Part shown: positions 21,501 to 33,825 of the stretch, piece after piece
Layout of the letters: the number at the start of each line of letters is the position of its first letter
Numbering within the stretch: the stretch's first letter is position 1
From: Lepeophtheirus salmonis
Taxonomy: Eukaryota; Arthropoda; Copepoda; Siphonostomatoida; Caligidae
Direction: 5' to 3'
Assembly: GCF_016086655.4 (NCBI RefSeq)
Contig: NC_052132.2
Coordinates: forward strand, 3,598,805 to 3,662,804
Length of the DNA: 64,000 bases
The notes under the pieces: model-generated
What the model saw: only the letters and a program-made list of their open reading frames with translations
The model's database searches: none
Told to the model about the DNA's origin: nothing
Translations under genes and position numbers: made by a program

Positions 21501-23305
21501 CCGAGAATTATGAAAAAATTCTTTTATTGTTTCCCAATAATTTGATGTGTCAATTTTCAGGCAATTTATTGATTCTATTATTTTTAGTATTGTAGTTATC
21601 CTGAACTTGTAATAAATAATAAGTTTCTTCAAGTTTATTAAAATTGAATGCACATAGTGGTGAGATACAAGCTCAATTAGTTTAATCTTAGTTTTATTAT
21701 TTTTCATCCCATTGGCACTCAGTTCAAAACAAAATGTTTGACTTTGTTAATGTGCGCAATATTCATTGTAACAAAGATTAGGATCATTTTACCGCAAACA
21801 ATAGAAAAACACAGCGGAGCAAATACAGTTATGTTAACAAAATTGTGTAAGCTAAAGGCTCAAATGTAATTGAAATCCGGCAATATGTGAGAGAAAACAT
21901 GGAATCAACTTAGATGAAGACAAAACATCTCAGAAAAAAACTAAAGTGCAACCAAATAACAAACCAAGAAAAGATCTTCATGAAAAAATTGCTAAGATGT
22001 GTGCTCATGATAAAATGTCATCTAATTCTTGTGCTTCTATTGCAACTTTGTAAATTGTCTTCAAGAGAGCTGCTTATATTCTACTCTTTATTCTACATTG
22101 CTGGAGTAGTCTTTCATGTTGTACTTGGGATTTCTGTGAATTGAGTTATATATTGACTTTATATATTTAGATAGAGTTGTAAAAGTATGTTAAAAACGAA
22201 TTACCATTGATGCATAATATGTATATGTCTCACTGTTTTCACTAAATAAATTAAACAACAAAAAAATAAGGTGGTTACTGGAGATGTATAAAATATGTTC
22301 ACTGGTACGTAAAAAAATAATAGAAGCACGTTGTCACTCTGAAAAATTTTAAGAATATTTGGGAGGAAAGGAGCTTAACGGTAAGGACGTTTTATTAGAT
22401 AGCTGCAAACATCTCTGAGACGAAGGAAATAAATACTAATCTCACTCCTCATAAATTATGATATAGGCAGGGTTAAGTCCGATGTTTATTCTCAATTCTA
22501 CTCCGAGTCAAACAAAACTGTTTTCAAAGATGTTAGAGTCAAATTATAAAATATATAAATCCAAAAAAAATCTTCTTTAACAAATTTTCAGAAAAGAATT
22601 ATTGCAAGATAAATATAAATTCAAAGAATACATCAAAACCATGGTAGAAACCATTGTTAACATTTCGTTGTTTACTCAACTCATTTAAATATAACAGATT
22701 TTACTAAAGAACATAAAGATTCTCTTAGTCGAAGAAAAGCTAAAATAAATAACTCTGCTATCTATTCAGAAAAAAATTGTTGCTCAACATTTGTACTTCT
22801 TTATTAATATCTGGTAGGTTTCAAGATCATGAAAATAAACTGAATTACTAAAATACTTTGGTTGACACTTTTATTTAGATATAAATTGTAGTTATTCTTA
22901 AATAATTCATATTTGTGAATAGAAAAGACGGTATTATACTTTTTAATTAGATGAAGATCTAGATATTTCCAAAATAGTATCAAGTTCAATAATAAAATCA
23001 GATCTTACGTTGTCTTAAATAAATGGAAGAAATATTAATACCAAATAGAAGTTAGACACTTATATCCAGGATAAAAAAATTAAAAAGTATCTATTATTCC
23101 TAAAATGAATGAAAGAAGATTATCAATTTTTGTTTGGTGTTTTTAGTCCATTTTAAATAAATTAGGAGATAATTTGTTGGAGAAAAACTTCCTTATTTTA
23201 ACAAAATATATCTTATTAATTATTGGTTCCATTGGATCATACTATAAACCGATGTAAAGGTGTGAGTGGATAATACAATGGCGTGTGGGAAAATATAGCT
23301 TTTGG

Positions 23306-23836
23306 CGGTTCAGTCGTGAATTATTGTGCGTCGAATATGGTGGTCTTAAAGGAAAAAGTTCTTACTACTATTTTTACTCCCTGAAAGATAAAAAAGCGTC
23401 GAAAGTGACACATAAATATTTTGATGTAAACCGGGCCGATATTATTTTGTTTCGTGTTGCCTAATAGTGGTTCGAGCGATTTTGTTCTTCTATAGTCTAG
23501 GTGAGTCATGCGTCACGCATTGGCCGGTCTGTCTTCAAAAACGTTGATAAAATTATGAAAACTATCGATATAAACCGTCATTTTAGCAGTCATAGCATTG
23601 CCGAAAAGCTGAAAATATATCACAAAACCGATTTGAATCATTAGAAAAGGCTGGATAGAAAAGAAATTTGAATATAAGAAGAATCGTATTTTATCAAGAC
23701 AACTCCAGTCTGCACAAGCCTTTGATGGTCCGACCGAACGTCAGGAGAACGGATTGGAAGTTCTTAGGCTTACACCTCTTCCTATGTATGCCCTGCACGC
23801 CCAGAGTACAAATTGGACATCAATAGAGTACTTTTT
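23306..23836 (+). pseudogene. Fossil mariner transposase in unit 1
   Basis: N-terminal mariner sequence: YYYFYSLKDKKASKVTHKYF, two stops, WFERF at 23468, HASRIGRSVF, then the second helix-turn-helix block VDKIMKTIDINRHFSSHSIA followed by EKLKIYHKT and DLNH. After a large internal deletion comes FYQDNSSLHKP (family form: FHQDNA..H.S, second catalytic Asp) near 23690, and in another frame LEVLRLTPLPMYALH (family form: WEVL.HPPYSPDLAPSD, third Asp region). The first catalytic Asp region is deleted. It reads as a decayed Mos1/irritans-type mariner that was present before the unit was amplified, since every unit has the same deletion. The long minus-strand frame overlapping it is a shadow. Confidence 0.75.
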
Positions 23837-24090
23837 AAATGTTGTCCGACTTTTTGCCATTAGGGACAAGGGTTTCTAAAAGGCATAATTTAATGTTTCA
23901 AAAACTTTTAAATTATAAAGGCTCCAATTTCAAATAACTTTCAACTCAAATATTGGACTAAAATGTTGTCCGAGCTTTTTTCCATTAATGGCAAAGGGTT
24001 CTACAAAAGGGCATAAATCAATGTTTAAAAAAACTTTTTAAATTATAAAGGCTCTAATTTCAAATAACTTTCAACTCAGATATTGGACTA
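23837..24090 (+). repeat. Local 124-bp tandem duplication inside each unit
   Basis: Two adjacent copies start with AAATGTTGTCCGA at 23837 and 23961, and both end in ATATTGGACTA. The copies differ internally (ATTAGGGACAAGG versus ATTAATGGCAAAGG). The same duplication is present after the fossil mariner in units 2 (from about 30438), 3 (37065) and 4 (43641), so it predates amplification. It begins where mariner similarity ends. Confidence 0.85.
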
Positions 24091-26513
24091 TTTATTCTTT
24101 ATCTAAATTGTAATAAATAAAGTTTTGAATAATATATTTTTATTTTTTGAGCAGATTACTCAAAAAACCGTTTTCTTATATCTTAATGAATGGAAAAAAG
24201 TCATAAAAAACTATATTGTTTACTTAGATTTTTATTTAAATTTTATTAAAAATAAATTCATTACTTTTAATGCATATTTTTTTTTTCATTTCCCCCATTA
24301 ATATTTATCTTCTTGGCAATAAAAACAGTGCTTAGACAACGGTAGACTCTCCTTTAGTATTCTTTATAAGATTTATTAAATATATCATTTTTTTAAACAA
24401 ACTTTTCATCATTGACAAAATCAAACGTAAGCAAGATGTACATATTCATTTCTTTGTAAAATGAACTCATCTAATATACACTTCATAATTTGCTCTGGGG
24501 ACTTATGTACAAATGTGTGCATAATCTTTATCAATGCCCAATCTTGTGAGCTTTACCAGATCTATCTATTAGCAAAAATATGTTGTAGGAAGCACACAAA
24601 CTGTTACTGAATTGTTGTGAACCGGTAAAAAGCATATTTCCAATTGTTTTTTGTGTCTTGAACATTTCTCAGAGAAGTAGACAAATAGGTTTCTTTATTT
24701 TCAAATACTTTTGGTTTAAATGGTAAAATAAATGAAAAATTATTCATGCAAAAATATCTTAATATTGTTTTATCAATACTGGAAATATTTAACGTACTTC
24801 TATGATGTTTTAGCGCTCATGATTTGGGTTTTAGTTTATAGATTTTACTTTTTTAAATTCCACGTTGTCCTTTTGTATCTGAAAGTAATAGTATTCTGAA
24901 TATAGAAAAAATATAAAGGCACAAATAATAAAGTACAATAATACAATCTCTATATAACGTACTTCTATCTTATTAACCGGAAAATATTTTGCATAACCAT
25001 GGCTGCTACCTTGTAATCACATTTCTTTAAATTTTGTAGATTAATTTGTTTGTTTTACGTATTAATATGCAATCACCGCTTATTTTACTCTAACGCCCCA
25101 GATCAACCCTTTTCGCATTACCGCCCTGCGAAATCAAAGCACCGAGCCTAGGGCAGTGGCCTTGGTACTTTGAAAACAGCTTGCTTAAATAATATAGGGA
25201 TAAACATTCACGAAACTGTCTTAAAAGCTTTTTTTGTGAGTGTAATCTTATCTTTCTAATACTATCTACCATAAACCATTCGCAGTTATTCAACTCAAAA
25301 AACACATTACTAAAGCCACCAATTTGAAAAATATTGGATTTCTGTATACTAAATTTCTTATTTTAAACCCCTACAATACAATATTTGAAGAAAAACAAAT
25401 GGGTGTACAGATAAATTAATTCTACAATTACATGAATTTTAATTTTCAAGCTCACTCTCAAGAAGCTTAAGGATACAATTGTCTTAAAAAAACTTTTTAT
25501 ACATATAATGTTTCAAATTCAATTTTTACATGGAACCAATGGTTTTTAACTTTTGCATGGGAGACAATCATCTGATCAGAATAGTTATTTTTTAAATAGC
25601 AAATGAAAAATGATACACAACAATCCTCCTTTAACCCTTCATTAGTGAAAATCCTTTCTCTGTCACGTTAAGTGAACTAGATAATTTCCAAACACCAAAA
25701 CCAAAACGTATTTAATTTCATTATAAATACTAGAACAAAAATATTTTTTATATCATTTAAATTTGGAATTATTACTATTTCCAACTATTTTGCCGTCATA
25801 AATAGCAATTAAAATTTTAAAAGTACATGTATCAATAAAAGCCATTGCGAAAAATGTCTCAATACTTTAAAAATCCTTCACAACATGTGTTTGGACATTT
25901 TATAAGATATACCTGGTCGTAAAAAGTTTTGGCATATGGCTTTAATTCCATTTTAAGAAGTTTTGGTTAATTTTATAAAAAAAATCTAAACAAAAGGAAC
26001 AGCTGATTATTTACCATTTGAACGCTTCATTTTCCAAGTTTCTAAAATAAATATCAACGAAAATAGACTTAAACTTTAAAATGTTCTGTGTTATTTTTGT
26101 CATTCATGTGCAAACACATTGAGGGTTACACTTTATAGTTTATACGGACGATCAATGTTCAATTTTGTGTCAAGTTAAAAATAAGTTAATTTATACAAAA
26201 AGTCGTATGGTTAATATTTTATTTGTTTAAGTAAAATATATTGATTCATTTTTGAAAGAAGATCTTTGTATAAACTATGATTTGTAAAAAAACGAACTTA
26301 CGAATTATAAAAGGAACCATTTCCAGTTATAGTAATTCACCAATTTACGAAATAAATATTTCAAAACAACCAACAAAATAAAGTTTTTAAAAGGAGCAAA
26401 CAAACAAAACTATATTTAAAAAAAAATCTTTAAATAAAATCGATGGAGCAAAGAATACATAAATAAAATACATTTATTCTTATGGGTTAAAATTAAGGGT
26501 GTAGCGGTTTATC

Positions 26514-26538
26514 GGAATCGGCTCAAAATGCCGATTCC
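26514..26538 (+). repeat. Perfect 9-bp-stem hairpin, unit 1
   Basis: GGAATCGGC, loop TCAAAAT, GCCGATTCC. It is preceded by AGGGTGTAGCGGTTTATC. Also present at 33117-33141, 39696-39720 and 46328-46352, with the stem unchanged in all four units. The GTGTAGCGGTTTATCGG context resembles the terminal sequences of some hAT transposons, but no partner end was found. Confidence 0.85.
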
Positions 26539-27224
26539 AACAATAACTATAAAGACATATTAATATACATTAGAAAGCAATAACAAAAATATATTTTTCT
26601 AATTGTATTTTCAAATGTCATGAGCTTCTAGAGAAGTATTTTTATTTGTAAAAAAAAACTCCAATCTCTTAATGAAATTTGATCCAAAAAGCCCGTATAG
26701 AATCAAAATTGATTCTTATGAGATTCTCTAAAATGTAAACAAGTGACATATCGAAAAGCCTAAATCAAGTTATAAAAAACTTTCGAAAGTGCGGGCATGG
26801 ATGCACAAAAAGAGGAGACCTGTCTAAATTGGTTTGTAAATATAATGTCTACTGATACTCCAGTGAGCGAACCTTCAATTTTTTCGAATTCTGAAATTTA
26901 TTTGGTTTCAATGTGTTCTTAACGCTTTAAAAGCAAGGTTGGGGAAAATAAAAAATTTAAAACTATTTGAAAGGTATCTGGCATATTGGTAATAAATAAA
27001 AATTTTATATAATGAATTCTTTATTTTTAAGGTTTTTTCGCAAATCGCATTATACATTCATCTGTTCCTTTATTAAGGGAAAGTAAAATTGTACTTTTCA
27101 GATATTTCTTAGTAGTTATAGTTTTAAATTATAGGTTTAGAGTGTTTTTAGGTACAATTCACTCGAATGTAAAATTTTGTTGATGTTTTATGGGGGTTTT
27201 TTTAAAGTTTATTTTGATAAATAA

Positions 27225-30200
27225 GTTGTATTCTTATATTTTCACGATAAGTAGTCATATTTGTGTTAGCATTGACCTAGGTTTGCCTTTGTGATATTGG
27301 AGACAAATAGTTTTCTGGAGTTATGATAATGAGCATAAGTTTAGTTGGCTTGTATCAGAGAGAGCCCCTAAAAGTGTAAATGCGCTTTTAGTTGCTATTG
27401 AAATAATTAAAAGACAAATTTGTCATTTATTTCTTACATTTTTAGCATACAACCGGTACATATAGAAGCTGGACCACTGTGGTCTATTGCTGCTCTCAAA
27501 GAAGCTAGAATATGTATTTCATTTGATCTTATGTGTAATTATATTTCTATAATGAATTCTTAATCTAAATCGATAGAGAAAATATTTACACTGTTATTGA
27601 TAAGCCTTGAAATATTTACTCTGTTTTTGATAAGCTTTGAAATTTTTATATTTTAACCATGTTGGTAATTTTGAGTGTAATAAATGAGTGTAAACTATTA
27701 GAAATAAGACCTGTTTTCTCTTCTATTGACCATCTGATGTTACGAAGTGTTTAAGTTTGGGACAAACTAATGAACAAATTATTTCTAAGAATTTTAATTA
27801 TCAAAATTTTATTATTTCAAAAGAAGAAGTTTTGTGATTTAACATGAGTTTATTTTGTCCAAGTGAAAAAATAAGACCATTCAGTATGTTTTGGAGCACC
27901 ACAGTTACTAATTTTCTTACAAATTTATGTTATTGTGGCATCTTCTCTCATAAAAAAATAAACAAAATTATTAATTTGTAAATTTTAATGTTTGAAAAGG
28001 ATAAATGTTGACATTTAAAAACTATAATGTGTAGAAATAAATTTTACATTCCCAAAACACGTGGTGTGGCGTATACTGGTCTTGATTCCTGAGAATTATC
28101 GAATCGATAATTCCCGAGAATTATGAAAAAATTCTTTTATTGTTTCCCAATAATTTGATGTGTCAATTTTCAGGCAATTTATTGATTCTATTATTTTTAG
28201 TATTGTAGTTATCCTGAACTTGTAATAAATAATAAGTTTCTTCAAGTTTATTATAATTGAATGCACATAGTGGTGAGATACAAGCTCAATTAGTTTAATC
28301 TTAGTTTTATTATTTTTCATCCCATCCCATTCAAAACAAAATGTTTGACAATGTGCAGGATTAGGATCATTTACCGCAAACAATAGAAAAACACAGCGGA
28401 GCAAATACAATTTATGTTAACTAAATTGTGTAAGCTAAAGGCTCAAATGTAATTGAAATCCGGCAATATGTGAGAGAAAACATGGAATCAACTTAGATGA
28501 AGACAAAACATCTCAGAAAAAACTAAAGTGCAACCAAATAACAAACCAAGAAAAGATCTTCATGAAAAAATTGCTAAGATGTGTGCTCATGATAAAATGT
28601 CATCTAATTCTTGTGCTTCTATTGCAACTTTGTAAATTGTCTTCAAGAGAGCTGCTTATATTCTACTCTTTATAAAGCATTATTCTACATTGCTTGGAGT
28701 AGTCTTTCATGTTGTACTTGTGATATCCGTGAATTGAGTTATATATTGACTTTATATATTTAGATAGAGTTGTAAAAAGTATGTTAAAACCGAATTACCA
28801 TTGATGCATAATATGTATATGTCTCACTGTTTTCACTAAATAAATTAAACAACAAAAAAAAAATAAGGTGGTTACTGGAGATGTATCAAATATGTTCACT
28901 GGTACGTAAAAAAATAATAGAAGCACGTTGTCACTCTGAAAATTTTAAGAATATTTGGGAGGAAAGGAGCTTAACGGTAAGGACGTTTTATTAGATAGCT
29001 GCAAACATCTCTGAGACGAAGGAAATAAATACTAATCTCACTCCTCATAAATTATGATATAGGCAGGGTTAAGTCCGATGGTTATCCTCAATTCTACTCC
29101 GAGTCAAACAAAAACTGTTTCCAAAGATGTTAGAGTCAAATTATAAAATATATAAATCAAAAAAAAATCTTCTTTAACAAATTTTCAGAAAATAATTATT
29201 GCAAGATAAATATAAATTCAAAGAATACATCAAAAACCATGGTAGAAACCATTGTTAACATTTCGTTGTTTACTCTAATCATTTAAATATAACAGATTTT
29301 ACTAAAGAATATAAAGATTCTCTTAGTCGAAGAAAAGCTAAAATAAATAACTCTGCTATCTATTCAGAAAAAAAAATTGTTGCTCAACATTTTGTACTTC
29401 TTTATTAATATCTAGTAGGTTTCAAGATCATGAAAATAAACTGAATTAATAAAATACTTTGGTTGACACTTTTAAATAGATATAAATTGTAGTTATTCTT
29501 AAATAATTCATATTTGTGAATAGAAAAGACGGTATTATATTTTTTAATTAGATGAAGATCTAGATATTTCCAAAATAGTATCAAGTTCAATAATAAAATC
29601 AGATCTTACGTTGTCTTAAATAAATGGAAGAAATATTAATACCAAATAGAAGTTAGACACTTATATCAAGGATAAAAAAATTAAAAAGTATCTATTATTC
29701 CTAAAATGAATGAAAGAAGATTATCAATTTTTTGTTTGGTGTTTTTAGTCCATTTTAAATAAATTAGGAGATAATTTGTTGGAGAAAACTTCCTTATTTT
29801 AACAAAATATATCTTATTAATTATTGGTTCCATTGGATCATACTATAAACCGATGTAAAGGTGTGAGTGGATAATACAATGGCGTGTGGGAAAATATAGC
29901 TTTTGGCGGTTCAGTCGTGAATTGTTGTGCGTCGAATATGGTGGTCTTAAAGGAAAAAGTTCTTACTACTATTTTTACTACCTGAAAGATAAAAAAGCGT
30001 CGAAAGTGACACATAAATATTTTGATGTAAACCGGGCCGATATTATTTTGTTTCGTGTTGCCTAATAGTGGTTCGAGCGATTTTGTTCTTCTATAGTCTA
30101 GGTGAGTCACACGTCACGCATTGGCCGGTCTGTCTTCGAAAACGTTGATAAAATTATGAAAAATATCGATATAAACCGTCATTTTAGCAGTCATAGCATT

Positions 30201-33200
30201 GCTAAAAAGCTGAAAATATATCACAAAACCGATTTGAATCATTAGAAAAGGCTGGATAGAAAAGAAATTTGAATATAAGAAGAATCGTATTTTATCAAGA
30301 CAACTCCAGTCCGCACAAGCCTTTGACGGTCCGACCGAACGTCGGGAGAACGGATTGGAAGTTCTTAAGCTTACACCTCTTCCTATGTATGCCCTGCACG
30401 CCCAGAGTACAAATTGGACATTAATAGAGTACTTTTTAAATTTTGTCTGAGCTTTTTGCCATTAGGGACAAGGGTTTCTAAAAAGGCATAATTTAATGTT
30501 TAAAAAAACTTTTTAAATTATAAAGGCTCCAATTTCAAATAACTTTCAACTCAAATATTGGACTAAAATGTTGTCCGAGCTTTTTCCATTAATGGCAAAG
30601 GGTTCTACAAAAGGGCATAAATCAATGTTTAAAAAAAACTTTTTAAATTGTAAAGGCTCTAATTTCAAATAACTTTCAACTCAGATATTGGACTATTTAT
30701 TCTTTATCTAAATTGTAATAAATAAAGTTTTGAATAATATATTTTTATTTTTTGAGCAGATTACTCAAAAAACCGTTTTCTTATATCTTAATGAATGGAA
30801 AAAAGTCATAAAAACTATATTGTTTACTTAAATTTTTATTTAAATTTTATTAAAAATAAATTCATTACTTTTAATGCATATTTTTTTCATTTCCCCCATT
30901 AATATTTATCTTCTTGGCAATAAAAACAGTGCTTAGACAACGGCAGACTCTCCTTTAGTATTCATTATAAGATTTATTAAATATATCATTTTTTTTAACA
31001 AACTTTTCATCATGGACAAAATCAAACGTAAGCAAGATGTACATATTCATTTCTTTGTAAAATGAACTCATCTAATATACACTTCATAATTTGCTCTGGG
31101 GACTTATGTACAAATGTGTGCATAATCTTTATCAATGCCCAATCTTGTGAGCTTTACCAGATCTATCTATTAGCAAAAATATGTTGTAGGAAGCACACAA
31201 ACTGTTACTGAATTGTTGTGAACCGGTAAAAAGCATATTTCCAATTGTTTTTTGTGTCTTGTACATTTCTCTGAGAAGTAGACAAATAGGTTTCTTTACT
31301 TTCAAATACTTTTGGTTTAAATGGTAAAATAAATGAAAAATTATTCATGCAAAAAATATCCTAATATTGTTTTATCAATACTGGAAATATTTTACGTACT
31401 TCCATGATGTTTTAGCGCTCATGATTTGGGTTTTAGTTTATAGATTTTACTTTTTTAAATTCCACGTTGTCCTTTTGTATCTGAAAGTAATAGTATTCTG
31501 AATATAGAAAAAAATATAAAGGCACCAATAATAAAGTACAATAATACAATCTCTATATAACGTACTTCTATTTTATTAACCAGAAAATATTTTGCATAAC
31601 CATGGCGGCTACCTTGTAATCACATTTCTTTAAATTTTGTAGATTAATTTGTTTGTTTTACGTATTAATATGCAATCACCGCTTATTTTACTCTACCACC
31701 CCAGATCAACCCTTTTCGCATTACCACCCTGCGAAATCAAAGCACCGAGCCAAGGGCAGTGGCCTTGGTACTTTGAAAACAGCTTGCTTAAATATTATAG
31801 GGATAAACATTCACGAAACTGTCTTAAAAGCTTTTTTGTGTGCGTAATCTTATTTTTCTAATACTATCTACCATAACCCATTCGCAGTTATTCAACTCAA
31901 AAACACATTACTAAAGCCATCACTTTGAAAAATATTGGACTTGTTTATATTAAATTTCTTATTTTAAACCCCTGACAATACAATATTTGAAGAAAAACAA
32001 ATGGGTGTACCGATAAATTAATTCTACAATTACATGAATTTTAATTTCCAAGCTCACTTTCAAGAAGCTTAAGGATACAATTGTCTTAATAAAACTTTTA
32101 TACATATAATGCTTCAAATTCAATTTTTACATGGAACCAATGGTTTTTAACTGTTGCATGGGAGACAATCATCTGATCAGAATAGTTATTTTTTAAATAG
32201 CAAATGAAAAATGATACACAACAATCCTCCTTTAACCCTTCATTAGTGAAAATCCTTTCTCTGTCACGTTAAGTGAACTAGGTAATTTCCAAACACCAAA
32301 AAAAAAACGTATTTAATTTCATTATAAATACTAGAACAAAAATATTTTTTATATCATTTAAATTTGGAATTATTACTATTCCAACTATTTTGCCGTCATA
32401 AATAGCAATTAAAATTTTAAAAGTACATGTATCAATAAAAGCCATTGCGAAAAATGTCTCAATACTTTAAAAATCCTTCACAACATGTGTTTGGACATTT
32501 TATAAGATATACCTGGTCGTAAAAAGTTTTGGCATATGGTTTTAATTCCATTTTAAGAAGTTTTGGTTAATTTTGTAAAAAACTTTTCTAAACAAAAGGA
32601 ACAGCTGATTATTTACCATTTGAACGCTTCATTTTCCAAGTTTCTAAAATAAATATCAACGAAAATAGACTTAAACTTTAAAATGTTCTGTGTAATTTTT
32701 TGTCATTCATGTGCAAACACATTGAGGGTTACACTTTATAGTTTATACGGATGATCAATGTTCAATTTTGTGTCAAGTTAAAAATAAGTTAATTTATACA
32801 AAAAAGTCGTATGGTTAATATTTTATTTGTTTAAGTAAAATATATTGTTTCATTTTTTGAAAGAAGATCTTTGTATAAACTATGATTTGTAAAAACGAAC
32901 TTACGAATTATAAAAGGAACCATTTCCAGTTATAGTAATTCACTAATTTACGAAATAAATATTTCAATACAACCAACAAAATAAAGATTTTAAAAGGAGC
33001 AAACAAACAAAACTATATTTAAAAAAAAATCTTTAAATAAAATCGATGGAGCAAAGAATACATAAATAAAATACATTTATTCTTATGGGTTAAAATTAAG
33101 GGTGTAGCGGTTTATCGGAATCGGCTCAAAATGCCGATTCCAACAATAACTATAAAGACATATTAATATACATTAGAAAGCAATAAAAAAATATATTTTT

Positions 33201-33825
33201 CTAATTGTATTTTTCAAATGTCATGAACTTCTAGAGAAGTATTTTTTTATTTGTAAAAAAACTCCAATCTCTTAATGAAATTTGATCCAAAAGCCCGTAT
33301 AGAATCAAAATTGATTCTTATGAGATTCTCTAAAATGTAAACAAGTGACATATCGAAAAAGCCTAAATCAAGTTATAAAAACTTTCGAAAGTGCGGGCAT
33401 GGATGCACAAAAAGAGGAGACCTGTCTAAATTGGTTTGTAAATATAATGTCTACTGATACTCCAGTGAGCGAACCTTCAATTTTTTCGAATTCTGAAATT
33501 TATTTGGTTTCAATGTGTTCTTAACGCTTTAAAAGCAAGGTTGGGGAAAATAAAAATTTCAAACTATTTGAAAGGTATCTGGCATATTGGTAATAAATAA
33601 AAATTTTATATAATGAATTCTTTATTTTTAAGGTTTTTTCGCAAATCGCATTATACATTCATCTGTTCCTTTATTAAGGGAAAGTAAAATTGTACTTTTC
33701 AGATATTTCTTAGTAGTTATAGTTTTAAATTATAGGTTTAGAGTGTTTTTAGGTACAATTCACTCGAATGTAAAATTTTGTTGATGTTTTATGGGGTTTT
33801 TTTTAAAGTTTATTTTGATAAATAA
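27225..33825 (+). repeat. Macrosatellite unit 2 (type B)
   Basis: 6601 bp. Shares with unit 3 the GTATCAGAGAGAG variant near 27354, the TATAAAGCATTATTC insertion near 28671, GTATTCATTATAAG near 30958 and the TTGTTTATATT form near 31941. It lacks about 45 bp near 28328-28360 (part of the GGCACTCAGTTC ... GTAACAAAG segment present in units 1, 3 and 4). Confidence 0.95.
29907..30437 (+). pseudogene. Fossil mariner transposase in unit 2
   Basis: Same fossil and same internal deletion as in unit 1. WFERF starts at 30069 and the QDNSSPHKP block is near 30299. Base differences from unit 1 are few. No independent function. Confidence 0.75.

Larger units (their letters stand above)
20608..27224 (+). 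repeat. Macrosatellite unit 1 (type A)
   Basis: 6617 bp. Shares diagnostic variants with unit 4: GGACCCCTGTTGTC near 20861, TTGCTGGAGTAGTC without the extra AAAGCAT near 22100, GTATTCTTTATAAG near 24359, and GGATTTCTGTATAC near 25336. Contains the fossil mariner at 23306-23836 and the local duplication at 23837-24090. Confidence 0.95.

Noticed and set aside
21483..22144. Frames near 21.5-22.1 kb and their copies in the other units as a satellite-encoded protein
   Set aside because: The plus-strand frame is shifted by a missing A in unit 2 (near 28520) and the minus-strand frames vary in length, so no reading frame is maintained.
22804..22989. The 61-codon minus-strand frame recurring in all four macrosatellite units as a conserved peptide
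   Set aside because: It is AT-driven, has no recognisable domain, and its retention is explained by the high overall similarity of the units.
23321..23509. Minus-strand frame MTHLDYRR..., repeated in unit 2 (29838-30110), as a conserved gene
   Set aside because: It is antisense to the fossil mariner transposase, whose plus-strand blocks are recognisable.
25090..25305. GC-richer segment of the unit (also 31.65, 38.26 and 44.9 kb) as a tRNA, snRNA or gene
   Set aside because: No cloverleaf, A/B box pair or snRNA signature could be built, and opposite-strand frames are equally open.
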